Source: a bacterium
GTDB lineage: Bacteria; Actinomycetota; Acidimicrobiia; Spongiisociales; ZC4RG35
Length of the DNA: 64,000 nt
NCBI GenBank assembly: GCA_028819345.1
Contig: JAPPLW010000103.1
Span: 1 to 64,000 of the forward strand
Reading direction: 5' to 3'
Position numbers and translations under genes: made by a program. The notes beneath the pieces were generated by a model. That model was not told where the DNA came from, ran no database searches, and worked only from the letters and a program-made list of their open reading frames with translations. Numbering within the stretch: the stretch's first letter is position 1; every line of letters starts with the position of its first letter. Of this stretch, positions 25,560-33,952 are shown piece after piece.

Positions 25560-26798
25560 TCAATCCCAAACGTAGAGATCGGGTACGAATCCCGGTTCGA
25601 AACGGGCTATCTCGGCCCGCGCCACCGCACGGCGGTGCACTTCGTCAGGCCCGTCGGCCATCTGCAGCCAGCGTCCCATGGTGTAGAAATGCGCCAGGGG
25701 AAAGTCGTCCGTGAAGCCTGCCCCGCCGAAAACCTGGATGGCCCGGTCGGCTACGTAGCAGAGCATTTCGGGCACCACCACCTTGATTGCCGAGATCTCC
25801 ACCCGTGCGGACCTTACTCCGACCTTGTCGATCATCCAGGCCGTCTTCAGCACCAGCAGCCTGGCCTGCTCGATCTTCATTCGCGACTCGGCGATCCATT
25901 CCCGGACCACCCCCTGTTCCGCCACGGTCTTGCGGAAAGCGGTGCGCGCCTTGGCCCGGCTCACCATCATCGCGAAGCATCGCTCGGCCGCCCCGATGGC
26001 CCGCATGCAGTGGTGGATCCGCCCCGGTCCCAGCCGGGCCTGGGCGATGGCGAACCCCGATCCCTCGGTGCCCAAAAGGTTTTCGGCCGGCACCCGCACC
26101 CGGTCGAAATGGACGGTGGCATGGCCTCCCCGATGCTGGTATCCGAACACGGTGGGAGTGGCTTCGATGTGCACCCCCGGAATGTCGAGCGGCACCAGGA
26201 TCATGCTCTGGCGGCGGTACGGATCGGCATCGGGGTTGGTGACCCCCATTACGATCGACATCTTGGCGCGAGGGGATGCGGCGCCGGACGAGAACCACTT
26301 GCGCCCCCTGATCACATAGTCATCTCCATCCCGCTCGATACGTGTGCGGATATTGCGGGGATCGCTCGAAGCCACGTCGGGCTCGGTCATCGAGATGACG
26401 GACCGGATCTCGCCTTCCAGCAGGGGATGCAACCAGCGCTCCTTCTGGTAGGGCGTTCCGAACATGTGGAGAATCTCCATGTTCCCGGTGTCGGGCGCCG
26501 AGCAGTTGATGGCTTCGGGCGCGATATCGGGGCTGTGACCGGTTATCTCCGCCAGGGGGGCGTACTCGGTGACCGATAGTCCTCCACCGTGTTCGGCGTC
26601 GGGCAGGAACAGGTTCCACAGTCCCTGGGCGCGGGCTTCAGCCTTGAGGTCCTCCATTATCTGGGGATGGTGATGGGGGTTGCCGGAGGCCTTGACCTGC
26701 TCCTCGTAGATCGGCTCGGACGGGATAACCCGTTCCTCAACGAATTTCCGGAGCTTTTCCCGGAGAGCTTCGACCTTGGGGGTATATGAGAAGTCCAT
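25560..26798 (-). CDS. Acyl-CoA dehydrogenase, ACAD10/11-like
   Basis: A 412-residue flavoenzyme. It shows 'VISMTEPDVASSDPRNIRTRI', 'YVIRGRKWFSSGAASPRAK', 'GHATVHFDRVRVPAENLLG', 'IAQARLGPGRIHHCMRAIG' and 'IQVFGGAGFTDDFPLAHFYTMGR'. The pattern fits the ACAD10/ACAD11-like group, whose bacterial members act on varied acyl-CoAs including 4-hydroxy or branched substrates. It is not the paralogue of the enzyme at 9853, being clearly different in sequence. It lies between an M50 protease gene and a DsbA-like gene, all on the minus strand; the substrate is unknown. Confidence 0.87.
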   Translation of the reverse strand: MDFSYTPKVEALREKLRKFVEERVIPSEPIYEEQVKASGNPHHHPQIMEDLKAEARAQGLWNLFLPDAEHGGGLSVTEYAPLAEITGHSPDIAPEAINCSAPDTGNMEILHMFGTPYQKERWLHPLLEGEIRSVISMTEPDVASSDPRNIRTRIERDGDDYVIRGRKWFSSGAASPRAKMSIVMGVTNPDADPYRRQSMILVPLDIPGVHIEATPTVFGYQHRGGHATVHFDRVRVPAENLLGTEGSGFAIAQARLGPGRIHHCMRAIGAAERCFAMMVSRAKARTAFRKTVAEQGVVREWIAESRMKIEQARLLVLKTAWMIDKVGVRSARVEISAIKVVVPEMLCYVADRAIQVFGGAGFTDDFPLAHFYTMGRWLQMADGPDEVHRRAVARAEIARFEPGFVPDLYVWD

Positions 26799-26811
26799 GT
26801 CGCTACATACC

Positions 26812-27567
26812 TTATCGGGGCGGTCCGCTCTTCGGGCTGGCCGGATCTGGGGGAGGGGGTGGATCGAGCAAGAAACGCTCGGGAGGGGGCGGTGGCGGAG
26901 GGCGCCTGGTCCGGGGCGCTGTCCCCAGCAGTTGGCGAATCTCCATGACGAGCATGAAGGCGGCGAATAGGCCGGCTATCGGGAACCTCATCCGGAAGGC
27001 GACGATGGCGGCGGCCGCCGAGGAGAAGAGGAAGAACAGGTTGGCGATCCGATCGGAGCGCTTCGGCCACAGAGCGTCGATGACTCCACGGAATATGTGG
27101 CCGCCGTCGAGCAGGCGGATCGGCAGCCAGTTGATCAAGCCCCAGCCCAGATTCACCCATACGATCCAGCCCAAGGCCAGGGACACCAGATCGACCGGCG
27201 GCCCCGCCATCTTCCACAGCGGGTACACGGCGCCGCCCACCACCAATCCCAGCCCCGACCCGGCAGCAGCTATGGCCGCCCGCCTGGTGGGGGTGATCGG
27301 CCGCGAGACGGGCTGCCAGGTGGTGAGCCCGCCCAGGGCCCACAGTTCCATGGTCACGTCGGCCCCGAATCGGCGGGCCAGGAGGGCGTGTCCCAACTCG
27401 TGGATGACCACGGACACCAGCACCACCCCGACCCATATTGCCAGTCGCCCGATGAGTTCGGGAGCCTCGGCCGTCGGGTGCCGGACGATCGGCATCCCCA
27501 GCAGGCACACAACCACCAGGAAGGAGGGCTTCACCCGAAGCGGGATGCCTGCCAGTCTCACATTCAC
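26812..27567 (-). CDS. M50 (site-2 protease-like) membrane metallopeptidase
   Basis: A 251-residue integral membrane zinc peptidase. The catalytic 'VVIHELGHALLARRFGAD' lies in the second hydrophobic region and the second zinc motif 'LPIRLLDGGHIFRG' follows; four to six membrane segments are expected. Members cut transmembrane helices of regulators. The C-terminal ~30 residues are a proline-rich cytoplasmic tail ('RPPPPPPPERF') not typical of the catalytic core. No CBS or PDZ domain is present. The substrate is unknown. It ends 14 bases before the acyl-CoA dehydrogenase gene. Confidence 0.87.
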   Translation of the reverse strand: MNVRLAGIPLRVKPSFLVVVCLLGMPIVRHPTAEAPELIGRLAIWVGVVLVSVVIHELGHALLARRFGADVTMELWALGGLTTWQPVSRPITPTRRAAIAAAGSGLGLVVGGAVYPLWKMAGPPVDLVSLALGWIVWVNLGWGLINWLPIRLLDGGHIFRGVIDALWPKRSDRIANLFFLFSSAAAAIVAFRMRFPIAGLFAAFMLVMEIRQLLGTAPRTRRPPPPPPPERFLLDPPPPPDPASPKSGPPR

Positions 27568-27682
27568 CGTACCCCTAGATGATGGCGGGTCGGCGTTCCT
27601 TTGGCCAACCCCCGCCCGGTCCGAGTAATCTTGCCGCTATGCGGCGCAATGTTTCGGGGGGTGCAGTCAAGACCGGGCGGGA

Positions 27683-29056
27683 GTGGCGATGAGCGGGGAT
27701 TCCCCCGCACCCGAGGACCTGCGGGAGGCGGTCTCCTCCTTCTTTCCGGAACTGGTCGAGGACCTTGCCGGGTTGGTGTCCATTCGGTCGATCAGCGCCT
27801 CCGGGTCCCATGCCGGAGAGGTGAGACGCGCCGGGGAGGAGTGCGCGCGGCTCCTGGCAGAGTCGGGTTACCGGGACGTCCGGTTGTTGGAAGTCGAAGG
27901 GGCGCATCCGGCCGTCTATGGCCATCTGCCCGGCCCCGAAGGCGCCCCCACCGTGCTGCTATACGCCCACTACGACGTCCAGCCGGTTGGCGATCTTGAG
28001 GTGTGGGAGACCGCGCCCTTCGATGCGGTGGTGAAGGAGGGTCGCATGTACGGGCGGGGGACAGCCGACGACAAGTGCGGGGTGATCGCACATCTGGGGG
28101 CGGCCAGGGCGTTCAGCGGGTCGCCGCCGGTGGGGATGAAGGTGTTCCTGGAGGGGGAGGAGGAGATCGGCTCGCCCAACCTGGAGGCTTTCCTGGAGCG
28201 CTATGAGGATGTGCTGGCTTGCGATGCGGTGGTGATAGCCGATGCCAGCAACTGGGCGGTGGGGGTCCCCGCCATCACCACTTCCCTCCGGGGGCTGGTT
28301 GGGTGCAACGTGGAAGTCCGGACCGCCCAACTCGGGGGGCACTCCGGTGTCTTCGGCGGGTTGTTCCCCGACGCCATTACCACCCTGGTCCGCCTTCTCT
28401 CCACCCTTCACGATGAAGAAGGCGACGTTGCGGTGCAGGGCCTGGTTCGAAGCGACGTCACCGATCTGGAGATGCCGGTGGAAGATCTGGCCGAGAACCT
28501 GGGGGCCGTGGCCGGCTTGGAGACCATCGGCACCGGTTCGGCGGCGTCGAGGCTGTGGACCAAACCGGCGATCTCGGTGCTGGCGGTGGACGCCCCTCCT
28601 ATATCGGATGCGATAAACCTGCTGGTGCCCGTGGCCAGGGCAAAAGTGAGCGTTCGAACCGCTCCGGGACAGGACCCGGAGTCGGCCCGGCAGGCCCTCT
28701 CGGATCACTTGAGGGAGAACCTGGCATGGGGAGCGCAGTTGAGTGTGGAGTTCGTCGAGGAGGCGGAGGGCTTCCAACAGGTCCCCTCCCACCCCGCCAT
28801 CGATGCCTGGCGGCGGGGTCTGGAGGCGGCATGGGGGGTCCCTCCGGTGGAGAAGGGGGAGGGCGGGACCATTCCCTTCCTGGCGTCTTTTGCAAGGGTG
28901 TTCCCGGATGCACCCCTCCTTCTGGCCGGGATCGGAGACCCAAGCTCGGGCATTCACGCCCCCAACGAGAGCCTGGACCTGGGGGAACTGGAGCGAGCGA
29001 TCGTCGCCGAGGCGGCGGCGCTGCGGATATTGGGGGCGCCCGCCGCCCAGCCATGA
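27683..29056 (+). CDS. M20 family dipeptidase
   Basis: A 457-residue di-zinc peptidase of the carnosinase/DapE-like M20 group. Metal and catalytic motifs are intact: '[14 protein letters not shown]', '[15 protein letters not shown]' and '[10 protein letters not shown]', plus a lid domain with 'GGHSGVFGG' and the late His region '[12 protein letters not shown]'. It is cytoplasmic (no signal) and would release amino acids from dipeptides. The track start is GTG 27683; ATG 27689 is possible. Its stop overlaps the nucS start (ATGA), a pairing that may only reflect compact organisation. Confidence 0.9.
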   Translation: MAMSGDSPAPEDLREAVSSFFPELVEDLAGLVSIRSISASGSHAGEVRRAGEECARLLAESGYRDVRLLEVEGAHPAVYGHLPGPEGAPTVLLYAHYDVQPVGDLEVWETAPFDAVVKEGRMYGRGTADDKCGVIAHLGAARAFSGSPPVGMKVFLEGEEEIGSPNLEAFLERYEDVLACDAVVIADASNWAVGVPAITTSLRGLVGCNVEVRTAQLGGHSGVFGGLFPDAITTLVRLLSTLHDEEGDVAVQGLVRSDVTDLEMPVEDLAENLGAVAGLETIGTGSAASRLWTKPAISVLAVDAPPISDAINLLVPVARAKVSVRTAPGQDPESARQALSDHLRENLAWGAQLSVEFVEEAEGFQQVPSHPAIDAWRRGLEAAWGVPPVEKGEGGTIPFLASFARVFPDAPLLLAGIGDPSSGIHAPNESLDLGELERAIVAEAAALRILGAPAAQP

Positions 29057-29724
29057 GGCTGGTTGTCGCAGAGTGCACGGTCAACTACCAGGGCCGGGTG
29101 GACGCTCATCTTCCCCGATCGCGCCGCTTGATAATGATCAAGGCGGACGGGTGCGTGGCGGTTCATGCCGACGGGGGCGCCTACAAGCCGCTCAACTGGA
29201 TGTCGGCTCCAAACACGCTGGAAGAGGGGGAGGAACTCTGGCTGGTGACCAATCCCAAGGGTGAGCGTTTGGAGATCACCATTCATGAGGTGTTCTCCGA
29301 CATCTCGCATGAGTTGGGTGTGGATCCGGGTCTATCCAAGGACGGGGTCGAAACCCATCTTCAGGAGTTGCTGGCAGACAATCCCGAGGTGATCGGTCCG
29401 GGTTTGAAGCTGATCCGGCGGGAGTACCCGACCGCCATCGGACCCATCGACCTGCTCTGTACGGATCCGGAGGGAGGTACGGTGGCGGTAGAGGTCAAGC
29501 GGCGTGGCGAGATTTCGGGAGTCGAGCAGCTGACCCGGTATGTGGCGCAGCTGGAGCTCGACCCCCGCCTCACACCGGTCCGCGGGGTGCTGGTCGCCAC
29601 CGCCGTCACTCCCCAGGCCAGGGTTCTGGCTGAATCCAGGTCGCTGGGCGTCCGCGAGGTGGACTACCAGTTGCTTCGAGACCCGGATTCGGGGGACCCT
29701 CGGCTCTTCGACCACTATCATTGA
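29053..29724 (+). CDS. nucS: Mismatch-specific endonuclease NucS/EndoMS
   Basis: A 223-residue nuclease that makes double-strand cuts at mismatches in organisms lacking MutS/MutL. The C-terminal catalytic domain shows the D-x(n)-ExK pattern in '[15 protein letters not shown]' and '[21 protein letters not shown]'; the N-terminal dimer/DNA-binding domain contains '[27 protein letters not shown]'. The start ATG at 29053 overlaps the upstream stop; the track start at 28555 is a shadow. NucS is typical of Actinobacteria and some Archaea, which supports the taxonomic reading. Confidence 0.93.
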   Translation: MRLVVAECTVNYQGRVDAHLPRSRRLIMIKADGCVAVHADGGAYKPLNWMSAPNTLEEGEELWLVTNPKGERLEITIHEVFSDISHELGVDPGLSKDGVETHLQELLADNPEVIGPGLKLIRREYPTAIGPIDLLCTDPEGGTVAVEVKRRGEISGVEQLTRYVAQLELDPRLTPVRGVLVATAVTPQARVLAESRSLGVREVDYQLLRDPDSGDPRLFDHYH

Positions 29725-29732
29725 CGAAAGAG

Positions 29733-29826
29733 CAAACACGGGAGCTCGGTGAGACCGGGCTGAGAGGGAGGATGGGTTCCTCCGACCGTTAGCACCTGAT
29801 CCGGGTAATGCCGGCGAAGGAAGCTT
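29733..29826 (+). promoter_or_regulatory. TPP riboswitch (THI element)
   Basis: The leader between nucS and the thiamine-binding protein gene contains the conserved THI-box parts in order: 'GGGCTGAGAGGG' pyrimidine-sensing loop, then 'ACCTGATCCGGGTAATGCCGGCGAAGG'. It lies 52 bases before the ATG. The later CTCCTCCC and the AAGGAG ribosome site could pair in the ligand-bound state, consistent with translational control by thiamine pyrophosphate. Confidence 0.95.
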
Positions 29827-29878
29827 TCGTTGACAAGTCCAGTTCCCGGGCTCCTCCCAAAGAGACAAGGAGTCCCCA

Positions 29879-30907
29879 ATGCGTGGAAAACTGGCGGTCG
29901 GCATCACCCTCGCGGCCTTGGCCCTGGGAGCCTGTGGAGAGGCCGATCCCGAGACCCTGACAATCATCAGTCACGACTCCTTCGCCGGGGGCGTGACCGA
30001 GGAGACGTTTTCCTCGTTCACTGCCGAGACCGGCATCGCGGTGGAGATCGTCCCGGCGGGAGACACCGGATCGCTGGTCAACCAGGCCATCCTGACCAGG
30101 GACAATCCCTTGGCCGACGTGCTGTTCGGCGTAGACGACACATTCCTGTCGAGAGCCCTGGGCGCCGACCTGTTCCGCTCCCACCGGTCCGACCTGCTGG
30201 ACAACACCCCAGAGAACATCCGTCTGGACGCCGAGAACCGGGTTACCCCCATCGACTTCGGCGACGTGTGCCTCAACTATGACCGTGCCGTGATCGCCGA
30301 TGCGGATGCCCCTCGGAGCCTCCGGGACCTGACCACCGATCGTTACCGGGGCCAGTTGGTCGTGGAGAGCCCGGCCACCTCCTCCCCGGGGCTGGCTTTC
30401 CTGCTCACCACCATCGCGGTATTCGGCGAGGACGGCTGGAAGGACTACTGGCAAGCCCTGGTGGACAACGACGTGGAGGTGGTTCCCGACTGGGACACCG
30501 CCTACTACGCCTCCTTCACCCGATGGGGAGGGGACCGGCCGCTGGTTGTCTCCTATGCCTCCTCTCCGCCCGCCGAGGTGATCTATTCCGATCCGCCCAC
30601 CGACGTCGCCCCCACCGGGGTGGTGACGGAGGGCTGTTACCGCCAGATCGAGTTCGCCGGGATCCTGGAAGGGACCGAGTTCCCCGAGGCCGCCGGTGAA
30701 CTGATCGACTTCATGCTGTCGGTGGAATTCCAGGAGCAGATCCCTCTCACGTGGTTCGTGTTCCCGGCCAACCGGGACGCCTCCCTGCCTCCCGAGTTCG
30801 TTGAGCACACCGCGCTGCCGGATGCCCCGGCATCCGTGGATCCCGGGTTGATCGATGCGAATCGGGAACGGTGGATAGAGGAGTGGACCGAGTTGGTGCT
30901 GGGATAG
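29879..30907 (+). CDS. thiB: Thiamine-binding lipoprotein of an ABC importer
   Basis: A 342-residue type II binding protein; the signal peptide ends in a lipobox ('ALGAC'). The core begins 'TLTIISHDSFAGGVTEETF', typical of ThiB/TbpA, with 'DVLFGVDDTFLSRAL', 'TPIDFGDVCLNYDR' and 'ESPATSSPGLAFLL'. It sits directly under a TPP riboswitch and before thiP, so thiamine (or its phosphates) is the expected ligand. Start ATG follows AAGGAG with good spacing. Confidence 0.93.
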   Translation: MRGKLAVGITLAALALGACGEADPETLTIISHDSFAGGVTEETFSSFTAETGIAVEIVPAGDTGSLVNQAILTRDNPLADVLFGVDDTFLSRALGADLFRSHRSDLLDNTPENIRLDAENRVTPIDFGDVCLNYDRAVIADADAPRSLRDLTTDRYRGQLVVESPATSSPGLAFLLTTIAVFGEDGWKDYWQALVDNDVEVVPDWDTAYYASFTRWGGDRPLVVSYASSPPAEVIYSDPPTDVAPTGVVTEGCYRQIEFAGILEGTEFPEAAGELIDFMLSVEFQEQIPLTWFVFPANRDASLPPEFVEHTALPDAPASVDPGLIDANRERWIEEWTELVLG

Positions 30908-30962
30908 CAGGCCCGCTCGAACAGGACCCTGAGGGCATGCGGGTCGGGTCCGCGAGGCGCAG

Positions 30963-32525
30963 ATGACTTACCGTTGGGTGGCCGCGGGGGTGACGGTGGC
31001 TTTCCTGGGTTACCTGTTCCTCTATCCCCTTGCCCGCATCCTGGGTCTGTCCCTCGGGGAGGAGGGGGCGTTCGGGGCCTTCGAGGAGGTGTTGACCGAT
31101 TCGGGGTTGCGGAGCGCCCTGTGGTTCTCGCTGTGGCAGTCCGCCGCCTCGGTGGCCTTGACCCTGGTGGCGGCAGCCCCGATTACCTGGGCCGTGTCGA
31201 GATTCAGGTTTCCGGGCCGCGCACTGGCGAAGGCCCTGGTGACGGCGCCGTTCGTGTTGCCCACGGTGGTGGTGGCGTCAGCCTTCCTCTCATTGGGAAT
31301 CGGGGGAAGCGTATGGGCCATCCTGGCCGCCCACGTCTTTTACAACGTGGCGGTGGTGGTGCGCACGGTGGGGGGTGTGTGGGCCAGGATCGACCGGTCC
31401 CTGTTCGAGGCCGCCCGGACCTTGGGGGCAAACCCCCGCCAGGTGTTCTGGCGGCTGACCCTTCCGCTCCTTCGCCCGGCCCTGGCCGCCTCGTCGGCCA
31501 TAGTGTTCCTGTTCACCTTCACCTCCTTCGGGGTGGTGCTGATCCTGGGAGGGCTACGGTACCGGACCCTGGAGGTGGAGATCTGGCAGCAGACCGTGGT
31601 GTTCCTGAACCTTCCGGCCGCGGCGGCCCTGGCCATAGTGCAACTGGTGGGGGTGACCGCGGTGCTGGCGTGGTACTCCCGCTACCAGGAGCGAAAAGCG
31701 GTGGGACTGGAGTTGGAGGCGGAGGACCGCAATCTGCAGCGTCCCCGCACTCTCCGGCAGCGATTGATGTTGGGAGCCGCGGTTTGGGGGACCCTTGGGG
31801 CCCTGGCGGTACCCCTGGTGACGCTGGTGGCGAGGTCCCTCCGCACGGGCGGCGCAGGCTGGCGGTTCCTGATGGACCCGGGACCGCTGGCAGTGACGCC
31901 TGGACGGGCGATGGTCAACTCCCTGCTGTACGCCGGGGCGACCGCGGTGATCGCGGTGACGGTGGGGTTGTGCGCTTCCACCGTGATAGTTTCCGGCAAG
32001 GGCAGGGCGGCCCGGTGGTTCGACGTGGTCCTGATGTTGCCGTTGGGCGCCTCGGCGGTGACCGTGGGTTTCGGCATGCTGGTGGCCCTCGACTGGCCGG
32101 TCGACCTGAGAGCCACAGTGGTGCTGGTGCCCCTTGCCCACGCCCTGGTGGCCGTGCCGTTCGTGGTTCGAACGGTCACCCCAATGCTCCGTTCGGTCGG
32201 GGCCGGTCTGCGGGAGACCGCCTCAGTCCTGGGGGCCTCTCCCTGGCGGGTGTTCCGGGAGGTCGATCTGCCCATCGCGGCCCGGGCCGTGGCGGTGGGG
32301 GGCGGGTTCGCGGCGGCGGTCTCCCTGGGGGAGTTCGGAGCCACCGCTTTCATAGCCCGCCCCGACACCATCACCGTGCCGGCCCTGATCTTTCGGCTGC
32401 TGGGCCGCCCCGGAGCGGTCAGCTACACCGGCGCCATGGCAATGGCCGTGGTGCTGGCGGCGACGGTGACCCTTTTGATCATGGCGGTCGACCGGATCCG
32501 GCTGGGAGAGTTGGGAAGCTTCTAG
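30963..32525 (+). CDS. thiP: Thiamine ABC transporter permease
   Basis: A 520-residue membrane protein with two binding-protein-dependent permease domains, as in ThiP. EAA-like loops are seen near residue 150 ('FEAARTLGANPRQVFWRLTLPLL') and near 418 ('ETASVLGASPWRVFREVDLPIA'). It lies 55 bases after thiB, under the same riboswitch. No ThiQ ATPase follows: the next gene is a YceI protein, so the ATPase must come from elsewhere or be shared. Confidence 0.92.
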   Translation: MTYRWVAAGVTVAFLGYLFLYPLARILGLSLGEEGAFGAFEEVLTDSGLRSALWFSLWQSAASVALTLVAAAPITWAVSRFRFPGRALAKALVTAPFVLPTVVVASAFLSLGIGGSVWAILAAHVFYNVAVVVRTVGGVWARIDRSLFEAARTLGANPRQVFWRLTLPLLRPALAASSAIVFLFTFTSFGVVLILGGLRYRTLEVEIWQQTVVFLNLPAAAALAIVQLVGVTAVLAWYSRYQERKAVGLELEAEDRNLQRPRTLRQRLMLGAAVWGTLGALAVPLVTLVARSLRTGGAGWRFLMDPGPLAVTPGRAMVNSLLYAGATAVIAVTVGLCASTVIVSGKGRAARWFDVVLMLPLGASAVTVGFGMLVALDWPVDLRATVVLVPLAHALVAVPFVVRTVTPMLRSVGAGLRETASVLGASPWRVFREVDLPIAARAVAVGGGFAAAVSLGEFGATAFIARPDTITVPALIFRLLGRPGAVSYTGAMAMAVVLAATVTLLIMAVDRIRLGELGSF

Positions 32526-32758
32526 GCGGATTCTGAGGATTCGCACCCGGCGGGCAGCAGCTACGCCAACTCGGATGAGAGTGTTCCTCAATCCCACGCC
32601 CGAGTTCCTACTCTTGAGGTCGCAGATAGGCACGCGCAGTGTCCGACGGCCGGGTCGTGCTTATCTTGGCTCCATCGCGCGGTGGCAGCCCACCTTCGGG
32701 ACGGCGGCGACATCGGTGTCGGCAATAGACGACAGATAGTTGAGCAAGAAGGCGATAC

Positions 32759-33772
32759 ATGAGGAAGTTGATCAAGATCTCGGTTTGGGCAGGACTAGCG
32801 ATCGTGATTGTGGCGACCGCAGCCTTCTTGTGGTGGATCGACGATGGTCCCGAGGCCGTCGACCTGGAGACGGCTGTGGTGCAACTCGAGGCAACTTCCA
32901 ACGATGGCGTCGACGGCTCTTCGGCCACCCAGCCCCCCGAAAACTCTGGAATGACATCGACAACCGGACCCGACGATGAGCTGTCAACTGGCCTCGGCAT
33001 CGACGCAGAGACTGTGAACACCACCGCCGCCGTCGACGCTCCGGGTTACTCGCCGGGCCTCCCGACCACCGACGAGGCCTTACCGACAGATTCAGTCCCC
33101 ACAACAGGGACCACCTCAACGGACACCCCTCAGGTTGCCGAGCCCGCCGACGACGCACCATCCCCGGACACAGGCGCCACAGAGACGACATCGGCCGGCC
33201 CCGACCCGGAGGCCTTCGCCGGGTTTTGGTTCCTGGCGACGCCCGAGAGCGCTGACGGACTTCCGGGAGAGCCGGCGGTCAGCTTCGCCGGGTTCCGGGT
33301 GGTGGAGGTGCTGGCCGGTGGCGTGGCCGAGTCCACTGCGGTGGGCCGCACCGCCGATTTGGCCGGCTCCATCGAACTGGCAGGTGCCAACCTGGTGGCT
33401 GCGAGGGTGGAGGTCAATGTGGCAACGTTGCGCACTGACAACAGCCACCGTGACAGCCACATGCGGCAGGCTCTCAACACCAGGGAGTATCCGCTGGCGG
33501 TCTTCACTCTCATCGAGCCCATGGAGTTGCCCGTCGGTGTGTTCGAGGGTGGGACGTTCTCAGGGACAGCCTATGGCGAACTCACGATAAAGGGGGTTGC
33601 GAACCGGGCGGCGTTCGATTTGAAGGCCCGATTGGTGGGGGACACCATAGTCGTGGCGGGATCGAGCGAGGTGGTTTTCGGCGACTACGGAGTACCCACT
33701 CCGACATCTGCCAGCGTTATCTCCGTGGAGGACCAGGGGGTCATGGAGTTCCTGCTCTATTTCACCCGCTGA
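32759..33772 (+). CDS. Membrane-anchored YceI-like lipid-binding domain protein
   Basis: A 337-residue protein with an N-terminal signal anchor ('ISVWAGLAIVIVATAAFLWWI', ~5-25), then about 130 residues of Thr/Ser/Pro/Asp-rich low-complexity linker, then a YceI-type beta-barrel from ~170 to the end. Family features are 'VEVNVATLRTDNSHRDSHMRQALNTREYPLAVFTL' split across the two halves and 'GELTIKGVANRAAFDLKARL'. YceI proteins carry polyisoprenoid or other amphiphilic ligands; here the domain would be held outside the membrane on a flexible stalk. It stands alone; the 32526-32758 gap shows no other gene. Confidence 0.85.
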   Translation: MRKLIKISVWAGLAIVIVATAAFLWWIDDGPEAVDLETAVVQLEATSNDGVDGSSATQPPENSGMTSTTGPDDELSTGLGIDAETVNTTAAVDAPGYSPGLPTTDEALPTDSVPTTGTTSTDTPQVAEPADDAPSPDTGATETTSAGPDPEAFAGFWFLATPESADGLPGEPAVSFAGFRVVEVLAGGVAESTAVGRTADLAGSIELAGANLVAARVEVNVATLRTDNSHRDSHMRQALNTREYPLAVFTLIEPMELPVGVFEGGTFSGTAYGELTIKGVANRAAFDLKARLVGDTIVVAGSSEVVFGDYGVPTPTSASVISVEDQGVMEFLLYFTR

Positions 33773-33915
33773 CTATGAAGCCGCTCCTCAAGCCAGTAGT
33801 GGGGACCTCCCCGGGTTCGGAGCGGTCGAGTTCGACTCCTGCCTCGAGATGGAAGGCGCGCTGCAACGATTCCCGTACCCCGCTGGTCGTCCTCCACCAC
33901 CAACAAACCGGCCGC

Positions 33916-33937
33916 CACTCATCGTCCACTCATCGTC
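33916..33937. repeat. Perfect 11-base tandem duplication
   Basis: CACTCATCGTC is repeated twice in direct succession in the 180-base gap between the convergent YceI and S51-like genes. It is most likely slippage with no function; no further copies are seen. Confidence 0.6.
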
Positions 33938-33952
33938 TCGATCCCGTCACGG

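Noticed and set aside
30974-32536. 520-residue plus-strand ORF in another frame over thiP
   Set aside because: Gly/Pro/Arg-rich alternate frame of thiP without membrane segments; shadow.
33825-33839. GTCGAGTTCGACTCC resembling a tRNA T-arm
   Set aside because: No matching acceptor stem, anticodon arm or D-arm could be assembled upstream; chance similarity or at most a remnant.
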